Source: Rhodohalobacter sp. SW132
GTDB taxonomy: Bacteria > Bacteroidota > Rhodothermia > Balneolales > Balneolaceae
Direction: 5' to 3'
Length of the DNA: 64,000 bases
Assembly: GCF_003390325.1 (NCBI RefSeq)
Contig: NZ_QUOK01000005.1
Coordinates: 124,001 to 188,000, forward strand
Of this stretch, positions 18,822-27,477 are shown one piece after another. The translations under genes were made by a program, and so were the position numbers. Below the pieces are notes generated by a model, which saw only the letters and a program-made list of their open reading frames with translations, did not search any database and was not told the DNA's origin. Each line of letters opens with the position of its first letter. Position 1 is the stretch's first letter.

Positions 18822-19457
18822 ATGTATACCAAGGAAAATGTAACCGTTCTTGATCATCCCGTGGTGGCGCGCGATCTGTCGATCCTGAGAAATCAGGATA
18901 CAGACATTGTTGAATTTCGAACGGCAATGGCAAGAATTGCGACTATTCTTGCCTACACTTCCCTGAAGGAACTCCCTCTGCGTGAAACATCCATTCAAAC
19001 GCCTATCACAGAAACAAAAGGGTATCATATCGATACTGATGTGATTGTTGTTCCCATTCTGAGGGCAGGTCTTACACTGGTAGATGCAATTATGAATTTT
19101 ATTCCGGATGCAAAAGTTGGGCATTTAGGGATGTACAGAGACGAAATCACCCACGAACCCGTTGACTATTATTCAAACCTGCCGGATGGGATTTCTGAAG
19201 GTTTGGTACTGCTGGTAGATCCGATGTTAGCCACCGGCGGAAGCGCAGATGATGCCATCGGATATCTCAAAAAACAGGGAGCTAAAAAAATCCGGTTTAC
19301 ATCTTTGATCAGCGCCCCTGAAGGTTTAAAACGAATCACCGAAAAATATCCCGATGTTTCTATCATCACCGCTGCAGTGGATGAAAAACTTAATGAAGAC
19401 GCATTTATCGTCCCCGGGCTCGGGGATGCGGGAGACCGGTATTTTGGCACTTCGTAG
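18822..19457 (+). CDS. upp: Uracil phosphoribosyltransferase
   Basis: A 211-residue cytosolic enzyme of pyrimidine salvage: uracil plus PRPP gives UMP and pyrophosphate. The PRPP-binding motif LLVDPMLATGGSADDAI (about 127-143), the ILRAGL loop near residue 81 and the C-terminal uracil-binding GLGDAGDRYFGT are all present. Length is standard. It begins 21 bases after the AGCS gene on the same strand and its 3' end overlaps the start of the lptC gene by 32 bases, so salvage and LPS-export genes appear cotranscribed. Confidence 0.97.
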   Translation: MYTKENVTVLDHPVVARDLSILRNQDTDIVEFRTAMARIATILAYTSLKELPLRETSIQTPITETKGYHIDTDVIVVPILRAGLTLVDAIMNFIPDAKVGHLGMYRDEITHEPVDYYSNLPDGISEGLVLLVDPMLATGGSADDAIGYLKKQGAKKIRFTSLISAPEGLKRITEKYPDVSIITAAVDEKLNEDAFIVPGLGDAGDRYFGTS

Positions 19458-19998
19458 CCTTGTTCCCATCTTCGCCATCGCCTTTTTCACATTCACGGCT
19501 TGTGGTGAACTTTCCGATTTTGATACACGCCAGGTGCAATCTTCCCTTAATGATTCACTTACAACCACTACCGAGAGCTGGGATGTTGAGATGATACTAA
19601 TGAACAACGGCCGGGCCAGAATTTTAATTGAAGGCTCTCATGCCATCAGCTACCAGATGCCGGAACGTAAAGAGACTCATATTCGCGGGCCCGTTTACGT
19701 TCAGTTATACGACTCAACCGGTGCCGTAGAAACCGAAGCATGGAGCAAACGGGCGGTTTACTACGATGCTAAAAGTGAATTTGAACTTTTCGACTCCGTT
19801 CGGGTCAACACCGCGGCAGACAGACAACTCTATTCAGATTTCCTGCTATGGTCTGAACGCACGGATCGTATCAGTTCACCCGATTTTGTAATTATCGTCA
19901 CTCCATCAGACAGTATATCCGGCCGTGGTTTTGAAAGTGGGACAGACCTTTCTGATTATATCATCGATGAACCAAGAGGACACTTTATTGTTGATTAA
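19426..19998 (+). CDS. lptC: LptC-family LPS export lipoprotein
   Basis: The ATG at 19426 gives a 190-residue protein with an early hydrophobic segment and lipobox FTAC (residues about 23-26). An ATG at 19354 is open too but would put 24 polar residues before the signal. The mature part matches LptC: WDVEMILMNNGRARILIEGS, then YQMPERKETHIRGPVYVQLYD and repeated beta strands (WSKRAVYYDAKSEFELFDSVRV). LptC accepts LPS from the LptBFG transporter and passes it to LptA. It overlaps upp by 32 bases and the OstA-like gene by 32 bases, and the latter is its expected functional partner. Confidence 0.85.
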   Translation: MRETGILALRSLVPIFAIAFFTFTACGELSDFDTRQVQSSLNDSLTTTTESWDVEMILMNNGRARILIEGSHAISYQMPERKETHIRGPVYVQLYDSTGAVETEAWSKRAVYYDAKSEFELFDSVRVNTAADRQLYSDFLLWSERTDRISSPDFVIIVTPSDSISGRGFESGTDLSDYIIDEPRGHFIVD

Positions 19999-21427
19999 AC
20001 CGAAAAAACTTCTGCTTCGTACGGGTCTTACAGCTCTGCTCTGTTTCTCGTTTACCGGATTTATCCAGCAGGTTTCAGCACAAAGCCAGGTTTTTATTGA
20101 AAATGCGAACCGTGCTGAAGGTACCATAGTCGACGGTGAAAATGTACGAAAACTGATTGGAAATGTAATCTTACGCACCGAAGATATGCGGATGGAAGCC
20201 GATAGCGCCTACCAGTTCATCAACCGAAACCTGATACACGCATTCAATATTCAGATTGAAACAGATGAAGATATTATCTGGGCAGATACGCTTTATCACG
20301 ATACATTTACTGATTTCAGCCAGTTCAGAGGCCGCGTTATTATCGAATCCCCTGCAAATACAGTTTTTAGTGAAGCCATAAACCTGATTTCTCCGCTCGA
20401 CCTTGCCGTTTTTCTTTCTCCTGTTCGATTTGAAGATGAACGCGGTGTGCTGCTTGCCGAATCGGGGCTCTATTTTCAGCGGCCGGACAGTGCCATTTTT
20501 CACGGAGATGTTCAGCTTGCCGACACAACCCAGTATCTGGAGGCTGACTCGCTCTTTATGAACCGCTCTAAAGATCTGTACGAACTGCATGGACGCGTTT
20601 TTGCTGATGATTATGAGGAAAAAGTCACCTTCGAGGGAAACTACCTTTTCGCAGATTCGTTAGGGTATCGCCTGCTTACCGGCGATGACGCCTGGATGAT
20701 GGAGATAAGTGAATCGGAGACGGATACAACTCACCTAATCGCCAAAAAAATTGAGCTGACCGAAACGGATACACTCTCCATGATGGATGCCTATCAGCAG
20801 GTACGGATCTGGTCAACAAAATTTTCGGCTATCGCTGATACGGCCAACTACCGGGACGAAGAAGAGATGTTTATTCTGAGGGGAAATCCCATCCTCTGGC
20901 AAAAAAATATTCAGCTCACCGGTCCATACATCGAAGCCACGCTTGAAAATGAGGATATTCGTTTTTTAAAATCCTTTCCAAGGCCAATAGTCGTGCAGGA
21001 AGATTCAGCAACCGGACGCCTCAACCAGATGACCGGTGACACTCTGCACGCCTATTTTGATGAAGGTGAACTTGAGCGGCTCATCGTTTTTGATAACTCC
21101 GAAATCATTTTTCATCAGAAAGATGAAGACGATGAACCTGATGGGCTCATGGAGCTGATCGCTGTTGGTTCATCCACGATGATTTTTCTGAATGGTGAGT
21201 TTGATAATTTTAAGGCAGAGCGAAATATCGATGGTTCTTATATTCCCGAAGGTCCGCAGGTATCTGAACGGCGGCTAGAAAATTTCCAATGGAGCCCCGA
21301 ACGTAAACCAGATCGTCCCGCTATTCGCATTCCCCGGCTGAACGCCATTCTGGATATCCGGCCGTTTGAACTGCCTCCCCGATACGTGCGATACCTCGAG
21401 GATCAGGAAGAAATTGTTGAAGAGTAG
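19967..21427 (+). CDS. OstA-like (LptA/LptD N-terminal beta-jellyroll) periplasmic protein
   Basis: Start at ATG 19967 gives 486 residues with a signal peptide (ending VSAQ, about residue 38); earlier in-frame codons would add an unneeded extension. The body has OstA-type repeats: EGTIVDGENVRKLIGNVILRTEDMRMEADSA, FHGDVQLADTTQYLEADSLFMN, ADTANYRDEEEMFILRGNPILWQ. Each has the 'transient layer' pattern of LPS-bridge proteins. It is much longer than E. coli LptA (about 185 residues), as is usual for OstA-like proteins of this phylum, and lacks an evident LptD barrel. It probably forms or caps the periplasmic LPS bridge with LptC encoded just upstream. Confidence 0.85.
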   Translation: MNQEDTLLLIKPKKLLLRTGLTALLCFSFTGFIQQVSAQSQVFIENANRAEGTIVDGENVRKLIGNVILRTEDMRMEADSAYQFINRNLIHAFNIQIETDEDIIWADTLYHDTFTDFSQFRGRVIIESPANTVFSEAINLISPLDLAVFLSPVRFEDERGVLLAESGLYFQRPDSAIFHGDVQLADTTQYLEADSLFMNRSKDLYELHGRVFADDYEEKVTFEGNYLFADSLGYRLLTGDDAWMMEISESETDTTHLIAKKIELTETDTLSMMDAYQQVRIWSTKFSAIADTANYRDEEEMFILRGNPILWQKNIQLTGPYIEATLENEDIRFLKSFPRPIVVQEDSATGRLNQMTGDTLHAYFDEGELERLIVFDNSEIIFHQKDEDDEPDGLMELIAVGSSTMIFLNGEFDNFKAERNIDGSYIPEGPQVSERRLENFQWSPERKPDRPAIRIPRLNAILDIRPFELPPRYVRYLEDQEEIVEE

Positions 21428-21596
21428 GGAAAAGTGAAAGGTGAAAAGTGAAATGAGTCTCTTCCTGCAGAAGCGCCCTCACCGGATGAGGCATCCATGA
21501 ATATTCTTTGAACCTTTCATGACTCGGTTTTTATAAAAAACTCATCCGATGAATCTACAATATCATTTCACTTACAACTCTCTGAAAATAAATTAA

Positions 21597-22028
21597 TCAG
21601 ACAGCAAAGATCTGGCTTTCATCCCGAAACGCTTTAAACTCCAGGGCATTTCCGCTGGGATCGAGGAAAAACATGGTCGCCTGTTCACCAGGCTCTCCCT
21701 CAAAGCGGATGTACGGGGCAATCACGAACTCGGTGTTGTGTTCAATCAACCGTTCAACCAGTTTGTGCCACTCATCCCACTCCAGGATCACACCAAAATG
21801 CTTTGCCGGAACCTCGTGGCCGTCCACCTCATTTTTGGCCGACTTTCCTGCATCATCCGGACTCACGTGCGCAACCACCTGGTGACCAAAAAAGTTAAAG
21901 TCGATCCACTTATCAGAACTTCGGCCGGTTTCACAGCCAAGCACATCCCTGTAAAAAATCAGGGTATCTTTCAATTCTTTAACAGGAAACGCAAGATGAA
22001 ACCGGGGAATCTTTTTCTCTTTGCTCAT
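21597..22028 (-). CDS. VOC/glyoxalase-fold protein
   Basis: A 143-residue protein of the vicinal-oxygen-chelate fold, with two beta-alpha-beta-beta-beta halves. Metal ligands are plausible: His11 (RFHLAFPV), a mid-chain His ([13 protein letters not shown]), and Glu near the end ([12 protein letters not shown]). The DPSGNxLEFKAF ending with [11 protein letters not shown] is typical of the uncharacterised branch related to dioxygenases and fosfomycin-resistance enzymes. The reaction is unknown. It stands alone; the 272 bases upstream to rnhB contain only short repeats (GCAGACGCT twice) and a 7-bp GA-rich hairpin. Confidence 0.85.
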   Translation of the reverse strand: MSKEKKIPRFHLAFPVKELKDTLIFYRDVLGCETGRSSDKWIDFNFFGHQVVAHVSPDDAGKSAKNEVDGHEVPAKHFGVILEWDEWHKLVERLIEHNTEFVIAPYIRFEGEPGEQATMFFLDPSGNALEFKAFRDESQIFAV

Positions 22029-22300
22029 CGTTTAAAATTTTGATGGTATAAATTTTTGTGTGAAGAAAAGATAGTAAATATGTCTGCTTCCGCAATGTAA
22101 AAAAGTGTCTGGCACAGGCCAGAGAGATCAGAGTCAGGGCAATGACGAAGAAGTGGCTCCCCACGTGCCCGGAGTTCAACCACCATCATTTTCCTCAGCC
22201 AACACACAGCAAGAACCCACCTCTGAGCAGACGCTGCCCCGTGAAGGATGCCTTTGGCAGACGCTTTCTGCTCTGTCTCCTCCGAGGAGGAGAAGGAAAA

Positions 22301-22942
22301 TCACCCGCTGTATTTCTTATCCGTTCTTAGTTTAAAGCTTTTCCGATGGTGTTCGGTATATCCATACTCTTCCAGCCCGGTGAAATGTTCTTTTGTTGGA
22401 TACCCCACGTTTCGATTCCATCCGTAATACGGATATTTTTCATGGAGATTAACCATCAGTTCATCGCGGTATACTTTTGCCAGAATCGAGGCTGCCGCTA
22501 TGGATGCTGATCGGTCATCTCCCTTTACCAGACAGGCGTGCGGAAGCAGAGTTACAGGCGCTTTATTCCCATCAACAAGCAGGTAATCGGGATCGGCACC
22601 AACGGCTTCACTGCACTTGGTCATCGCATGAAGCGACGCGTGTAAAATGTTCAGTTGGTCAATTTCTTGCGGAGAGCATGCCTGTATGGTCCAAAATCCG
22701 GCCTCCTTTTTAATAGAATCAGATAGTTTTTCCCGGTTGATTTTTTTGATCGTCTTACTATCCTTAAGCAACTCATTTACTTCAGATTCAGGATTCAGAA
22801 TTACGCCGGCGGCCACTACCGGACCACAGAGGCAGCCTCTGCCCACCTCATCAAGCCCCATCACGCGGCTGTACCCTTCACTCCAAAGCTGTTTCTCAAA
22901 TTGATATCGGTCGGTTTTCTGCACGTTTACATTTGGTTTCAA
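22301..22942 (-). CDS. rnhB: Ribonuclease HII
   Basis: A 213-residue enzyme that cleaves RNA in RNA-DNA hybrids and at single ribonucleotides in DNA. The catalytic motif GLDEVGRGCLCGPVVAAGVI gives the first Asp-Glu pair; LVDGNK gives the third acidic residue, and DDRSASIAAASILAKVYRD contains the fourth. The end YGWNRNVGYPTKEHFTGLEEYG is diagnostic. The start is uncertain: TTG at 22942 is the longest, GTG at 22924 is possible, and there is no early ATG. It lies next to the 126-bp repeat block. Confidence 0.93.
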   Translation of the reverse strand: MKPNVNVQKTDRYQFEKQLWSEGYSRVMGLDEVGRGCLCGPVVAAGVILNPESEVNELLKDSKTIKKINREKLSDSIKKEAGFWTIQACSPQEIDQLNILHASLHAMTKCSEAVGADPDYLLVDGNKAPVTLLPHACLVKGDDRSASIAAASILAKVYRDELMVNLHEKYPYYGWNRNVGYPTKEHFTGLEEYGYTEHHRKSFKLRTDKKYSG

Positions 22943-22986
22943 ATAAAAATCTTTACGTCAGCCAAAAGGTAAGAAAAGTTAGCAAG

Positions 22987-23339
22987 GAGATATGGTATTT
23001 CTGTTCTCGCATCCCCATGCTAAACACTTCCCCCTTTATCAACATCGATACCGGTTCTGGCTCCGAACCCTGAGAAATACCATATCTAAGGGTTCCACGC
23101 TTCGACACTACGGAGATATGGTATTTCTGTCCACACATCCCCATGCTGAACACATTCCCCATCTTCAACTTCGATATCGGTTCTGGCTCCAAATCCTGAG
23201 AAATACCATATCTAAGAATTCCACGCTTCGGCACTACCGAGATATGGTATTTCTGTTCACATATCCCTGTGCAAAACATGGTCCCCTTCATCGGTTTCGA
23301 TACCGATTCCTGCTCCGGGTCTTGAGAAATACCATATCT
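22987..23339. repeat. Tandem 126-bp repeat with internal palindromic arms (about 2.8 units)
   Basis: Three units start at 22987, 23113 and 23239, a period of exactly 126 bases. Each holds a left arm AGATATGGTATTTCT and its perfect complement AGAAATACCATATCT 70 bases later (22988-23002/23073-23087; 23114-23128/23199-23213; 23240-23254/23325-23339). All six arms are identical, while the 70-base loops and the junctions differ between units. Because 126 is a multiple of three, a minus-strand frame of 146 codons stays open across the block (23393-22953), with recurring KYHIS and RYGISQ. I read this as a structured non-coding repeat rather than a gene. It fills the gap between rnhB and the VWA gene. 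Confidence 0.9.
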
Positions 23340-23404
23340 GAAATGCAATGATTGTTGTGTTTTAATAGTTATACCATCAAACCGAAAACTCAACCGGCTA
23401 TTTT

Positions 23405-24517
23405 ATGCACTTTCGATATCAGCAGTGGGATGAACGTTTTAACCGGCAGGCGGGAAAATCTCCGTTTGATACGCTCTGGGATCTGTTCCAGGAGCTTCTT
23501 ACAATTTCCGGCGGAGATGTATCCCAGGCGATGCGATGGCTGAACGATATCGACAAGGAGTATGGTGTCACAGATCAGTTTGAGGAAGGCTATGGAATCG
23601 GTGATTTTATTGAGGAGATGCAAGATCGCGGATACATCCGGTTTGATGAGGAGGAGTCGATTATGGTTCCCACATCAAAAACGGATCGTAGTATTCGTGA
23701 GAAATCACTTCATGAAATCTTTCGTCAGCTAAAAAAAGGCGGAAAAGGGGAGCATAAAACACCGCATACAGGACGTGGTCTGGAGCGTCAGCCCGAAACC
23801 CGCAACTGGGCACCCGGCGATGACATCGGCCATATTGACAGCGTTGGCACGCTTATGAATATGTTGCAGCACAGCTCACTGGATCAGTTTCAGCTGCGTG
23901 AGTCGGATCTCGAAGTGTATGATACCGATCATCACACCTCCGCCTCAACAGTATTGCTAATCGACCTGAGCCACTCCATGATTTTGTATGGCGAGGACCG
24001 CATCACACCGGCAAAAAAAGTGGCAATGGCCCTCTCCGAGATGATCATGCGTAATTTTTCCAGCGACTCGCTCGACATTGTCGCATTCGGAAATGAAGCC
24101 TGGGAAATTGCCGTAAAAGATCTTCCCTATCTTAAAGTTGGACCCTATCACACCAATACGCTCCAGGCGCTTCGTGTTGCCCGCAGTATTCTGCAGCGGA
24201 AAAAGTTTTCCAACAAACAGATTTTTATGATTACGGATGGAAAACCATCCTGTATGATCGAGAACGGCCGCTTGTATAAAAACAGCTTTGGTCTTGATCG
24301 TAAAATTGTCAATAAGGTTCTGGATGAAGCTGTGGTTTGCCGGCGTAAACAGATTGACATCACAACGTTTATGATTGCCCGGGATCCTTACCTGCAAAAT
24401 TTTGTGCGTGAACTCACCGATGCAAACAAAGGCCGTGCGTACTATTCTTCACTCAATGAGCTTGGCGGCTACATCTTTGAAGATTACATCCGAAACAGGC
24501 GGAAAAATGTGAGATGA
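23405..24517 (+). CDS. VWA-domain protein
   Basis: A 370-residue soluble protein. Residues 1-100 are acidic and helical with no recognised motif; residues about 180-360 form a von Willebrand A domain. The metal-ion-dependent adhesion site is intact in its first motif (DLSHS, 187-191), with FSSDSLDIVAFG and FMITDGKPSC supplying later elements. Bacterial proteins of this kind are usually paired with a MoxR-type AAA+ ATPase or Mg-chelatase-like subunit; none is adjacent here. There is no signal peptide. It converges tail-to-tail with the propeller gene at 24519 with one base between them. Confidence 0.88.
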   Translation: MHFRYQQWDERFNRQAGKSPFDTLWDLFQELLTISGGDVSQAMRWLNDIDKEYGVTDQFEEGYGIGDFIEEMQDRGYIRFDEEESIMVPTSKTDRSIREKSLHEIFRQLKKGGKGEHKTPHTGRGLERQPETRNWAPGDDIGHIDSVGTLMNMLQHSSLDQFQLRESDLEVYDTDHHTSASTVLLIDLSHSMILYGEDRITPAKKVAMALSEMIMRNFSSDSLDIVAFGNEAWEIAVKDLPYLKVGPYHTNTLQALRVARSILQRKKFSNKQIFMITDGKPSCMIENGRLYKNSFGLDRKIVNKVLDEAVVCRRKQIDITTFMIARDPYLQNFVRELTDANKGRAYYSSLNELGGYIFEDYIRNRRKNVR

Positions 24518-24518
24518 G

Positions 24519-25685
24519 TCAAAATGGGTACGCCCGAAGGTCTCCCAGCTCCGTAACGATGTAGATTTCCCGGTTTGAGAAATCGATATCAAATATCGGT
24601 TTTAACTCTATCTCCTGATCAGAATCGAGCCGATAGGTGTGAGTTAATTCTCCCTCTCCATTGAACCGGTAAATCTGAATCATTTCATGTTCGGACGCAA
24701 GAAATAGGTCCCCATCCGGCCCCATTACACCGGCATTAAAGTAATCCAGCCCGATTCTCGAACGGATATCAGCCCGCTGCATCCGCTCCATCGTTTGAAA
24801 AAAGTGATCTGTCATTTTCTCGAATTCTGGAATCTTTGAAAGATCCGTTTCCCACAGTTTTTCTCCGTTCATTCGGTATTGCGCTATCCTGGGAAGCGAA
24901 GCGTAGACAAGCTTCAGCTGATCCGGATTTGACGGATTACTCACCGGAAAAACATTTGCGCGGTAAAATCCGGGGATCTCACCGTTCAGGATATCATTCC
25001 GAATTTCCTCGTTATCCAGCGTAAATGCTGAACCTTCCGGAATTTCCCCAACATCAGCTTTGAATTCACCCGACCAGTCATACAGGCGATAGACAGATTC
25101 AGCAGACGCTCCGGCTTGAACCGGTGAGAGCAACACCTCATCATCAGCGGTGATGTGCGGCTGATTTGTCAGAGTCGGCACGATAATTTGAGATGTTGTA
25201 ACCGGTGGCGACGGAACCGATGGAATGTAGCCGATCTCGCCATAATTGAACACAGAGTCGTATTCACCATCCTTCAAATAACGATGGATTAAGAATTGAC
25301 CCGTATCCACAATGTAGAGGTAGTTTTCGGTCAAATGAATATGGCTGACCCATTGAATTTCTCCCGGACCGCGTCCCACCCTTCCGAATTCTCTCACGAT
25401 TTCACCTGCGGGATTCAACATCAATACGCTGCCATTTGCTGCATCATACACAAACAGATTTGAAGAGTTATCAAACCTGATAAAATTAGGAACCGTGATC
25501 AGATTCTCCTCGTGGCTGATAAAAGTCCGGTACTCATCCAGAGTCACAATATCCGGACCTAATTCTTCTGTTTCTTCGGAAGTACATCCTGTCCAAAAAA
25601 CAAAGCTCAATGCGAGTAAAATTGATGGAAATAAACATCGAATTACAGTCCACTCCGAAAAGATCACCTGACATAGCCTACTCAT
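24519..25685 (-). CDS. 6-bladed beta-propeller lipoprotein, third gene of the BlaI/M56 operon
   Basis: The ATG at 25685 gives 388 residues with a lipoprotein signal (FWTGC, Cys34) and overlaps the M56 gene's stop by 8 bases; a longer frame back to 25808 lies wholly inside the M56 gene. The body has propeller signatures: FIRFDNSSNLFVYDAANGSVLMLN, GEIVREFGRVGRGPGEIQWV and AGVMGPDGDLFLASEHEMIQIYRF. The GR-GRGPGEF/I element is shared with the related proteins at 29.1-31.8 kb. Function of these surface or periplasmic propellers is unknown. Translational coupling to the sensor protease suggests it is part of the sensing system or its target. Confidence 0.85.
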   Translation of the reverse strand: MSRLCQVIFSEWTVIRCLFPSILLALSFVFWTGCTSEETEELGPDIVTLDEYRTFISHEENLITVPNFIRFDNSSNLFVYDAANGSVLMLNPAGEIVREFGRVGRGPGEIQWVSHIHLTENYLYIVDTGQFLIHRYLKDGEYDSVFNYGEIGYIPSVPSPPVTTSQIIVPTLTNQPHITADDEVLLSPVQAGASAESVYRLYDWSGEFKADVGEIPEGSAFTLDNEEIRNDILNGEIPGFYRANVFPVSNPSNPDQLKLVYASLPRIAQYRMNGEKLWETDLSKIPEFEKMTDHFFQTMERMQRADIRSRIGLDYFNAGVMGPDGDLFLASEHEMIQIYRFNGEGELTHTYRLDSDQEIELKPIFDIDFSNREIYIVTELGDLRAYPF

Positions 25686-27072
25686 TCCCGGCTCTCTGTT
25701 CCGGGCTCGGCGGTAATGCCGGAGGTGAAGAAACTTCAAAATGGTGACTTGCCCGTATTGTCTCCAGTTTCTCTTCCAGCAACTTGTGCTCATGAACAAT
25801 ATTTGCATAATAGCGCTCCGCCTCCTCTCTCTGTTCTGTGAGTGACAAACTCATATATTCCTCGATAACAGTCGCTATCCCATCTGTAAGCGCCCCGATT
25901 TTAGATTTTACCATCTCCTCATATTTCGGAGATTCTTCGTCAATCGATATATATCTGAATCGAAAAAGACGATGCTCTCTCATTACGCCCTGAACATCCA
26001 GCACAATTCCAAAGTATGCGTTTTTATGAACCCTGAGCGCGATCGTTCGATTTGGGAGATCCTCAAACTCAGTCAGCTGTTCACTCAGCTTTGAGATGTG
26101 AATCTCTTCATTATTAAGCAGAATATTTTCTGAATCTGAAATTTCAATCCCGATCACTTTACCATAATTCTGCAGCGCGGATATGTCCGTTCCGAAGAGC
26201 ATCGCAGCAGATAACAAAAGCGGCAGGGCACTGCTCATTTTCAAAACCGATCGCTGAAATGATGTTTGCCGATTCATCATCAGCATTCTCTTTTTGATTT
26301 GGGAGTAATTGAAAGAACTGGCCAGGTGCGCCGGCTGCTGACCTACAAGTGTCTTCAGCAGCATTTTCTGGTATGATTTCACCCGGTCAGTCTTCTGCAA
26401 AACCGCCCGGTCTGCCAGGAATTCGTGATTAAGCTGTAACGACCGTTTGAAATACCTATAGAGCGGATTGAACCAGAATAATGATTTCAGGATCTCTATC
26501 AATAAAATATCCCAGCTATGGCGTTGCCGGATATGAGCGTTTTCGTGAATCAGGACTTCCCGGCTTATCTTACCGCTATTATATTCACGCTCATTCAGAA
26601 AAATGTAACCCAGGAAACTAAAAGGTGCCGTCTGCTCTTTCAGCAGCACTACGGTGGAATCTTTGTAGTAGAACCGGGCGTGACGCCGCACTTTATGGAG
26701 TATTGATTCCACTTTGCAGGTGAGTCGAATCAGCAGAAGAAGAGTGACAAATACGTACATTGAAACTCCAGCTTTGATCATCATAGATGTGGAGATCAAA
26801 CCACTTTCAGTTCCGGATACCGCCACAGTCTCTTCATCCCCGGACAGTTCAACCGCCTGAAGATTCTGCGCGCCGGATGATTCCGATGCACCCAAAGATA
26901 AAATCTGATCCACAATTCCAACCGGCAGCAACGGGATGATCAGCGAAAAAAGCAGGGAGAAGAGCAGATATCCGCGATTAAAACGCGGCATGTTCTCCTT
27001 CTCGAGGTAGAGATGATAAACCGCGAAAAGAAGCGCCAGGCAGAGAGTTGATTTGAAGAGGTAGAATATCAT
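25678..27072 (-). CDS. BlaR1-like M56 family membrane metallopeptidase
   Basis: A 464-residue integral membrane protein. Hydrophobic helices lie at about 1-22, 34-55 and 95-117, then a cytoplasmic gluzincin domain with HENAH (176-180) and NHEFLADRAVL (215-225), which supplies the third zinc ligand. A further helix follows near 278-295 (LPLLLSAAMLFG). In BlaR1/MecR1 this protease cleaves or triggers loss of the BlaI repressor. The C-terminal 165 residues are not the penicillin-binding sensor of BlaR1, so the inducing signal is probably not a beta-lactam. It overlaps blaI by 4 bases upstream and the propeller gene by 8 bases downstream. Confidence 0.9.
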   Translation of the reverse strand: MIFYLFKSTLCLALLFAVYHLYLEKENMPRFNRGYLLFSLLFSLIIPLLPVGIVDQILSLGASESSGAQNLQAVELSGDEETVAVSGTESGLISTSMMIKAGVSMYVFVTLLLLIRLTCKVESILHKVRRHARFYYKDSTVVLLKEQTAPFSFLGYIFLNEREYNSGKISREVLIHENAHIRQRHSWDILLIEILKSLFWFNPLYRYFKRSLQLNHEFLADRAVLQKTDRVKSYQKMLLKTLVGQQPAHLASSFNYSQIKKRMLMMNRQTSFQRSVLKMSSALPLLLSAAMLFGTDISALQNYGKVIGIEISDSENILLNNEEIHISKLSEQLTEFEDLPNRTIALRVHKNAYFGIVLDVQGVMREHRLFRFRYISIDEESPKYEEMVKSKIGALTDGIATVIEEYMSLSLTEQREEAERYYANIVHEHKLLEEKLETIRASHHFEVSSPPALPPSPEQRAGNE

Positions 27073-27440
27073 GACTGACGTTTTTCCAGTTCCTTGTTTA
27101 CAATTTCTCTGAGTTCTTCCAGCTCCGAATCGGTCAGATCCGTTTCCGAAGCAAAAAAGGAGGCAAACTGCGACGGGGAATCATCGAAAAACTTTCGGAT
27201 CAGGCCATTCAGATGTTTCGAAAAGTAGACGCTTTTCTTTACCAGCGGGAAGTACAGTCGCGATCGTCCCATCTGCTCATAATCTACAAAACCTTTATCC
27301 TGCATCCGTTTCAACAGGGTTGCGACCGTCGTGGTGGCTGGTTTCGGCTCAGGATAACACTCCAGGAGATCTTTCATAAATGCTTTTTGAAGCTTCCAGA
27401 GGTGCTGCATCAATTCTTCTTCTGTTTTGGATAGTTTCAT
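27069..27440 (-). CDS. BlaI/MecI/CopY-family transcriptional repressor
   Basis: A 123-residue winged-helix repressor. The N-terminal domain shows the family pattern: LSKTEEELMQHLWKLQKAFMKDLLE, then TTTVATLLKRMQDKGFVDYEQMGRSRLYFPLV, with the recognition helix in TTVATLLKRM. The C-terminal helices (FFDDSPSQFASFFASE onwards) fit the dimerisation region where M56 sensors cut relatives. It is coupled to the M56 gene by a 4-base overlap, the standard blaI-blaR layout. Two TCTAC-N4-GTAGA-type boxes lie just upstream (27444-27477), so autorepression is likely. Confidence 0.93.
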   Translation of the reverse strand: MKLSKTEEELMQHLWKLQKAFMKDLLECYPEPKPATTTVATLLKRMQDKGFVDYEQMGRSRLYFPLVKKSVYFSKHLNGLIRKFFDDSPSQFASFFASETDLTDSELEELREIVNKELEKRQS

Positions 27441-27443
27441 ATT

Positions 27444-27477
27444 TCTACAACATTAGAGTGTTTTCTACGAATGTAGA
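27444..27477 (-). promoter_or_regulatory. Predicted BlaI operator (two boxes) over the blaI promoter
   Basis: Box 1 (27444-27457) is TCTAC-AACA-TTAGA, one base off symmetry. Box 2 (27464-27477) is a perfect TCTAC-GAAT-GTAGA. Their centres are 20 bp apart, about two helical turns. On the minus strand box 2 contains TACATTCG (27468-27475), close to the Bacteroidota -7 consensus TAnnTTTG, 27 bases before the blaI start. The half-site TACA/TGTA pattern matches known BlaI/MecI operators. Confidence 0.72.

Noticed and set aside
22105-22335. Plus-strand frame between the VOC and rnhB genes
   Set aside because: Pro/Ser-rich translation with no domain, overlaps the rnhB 3' end, no start context.
22987-23339. 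CRISPR array
   Set aside because: Only three units of 126 bases with diverging 70-base loops; no short direct repeat with unique spacers and no cas genes.
22953-23393. Minus-strand 146-codon frame through the tandem repeat
   Set aside because: It stays open only because the period is a multiple of three; arms are conserved at nucleotide level in both orientations and the translation is a low-quality repeat of KYHIS and RYGISQ.
25686-25808. Upstream extension of the propeller gene at 24519
   Set aside because: Wholly inside the M56 gene; ATG 25685 yields a proper lipoprotein signal.
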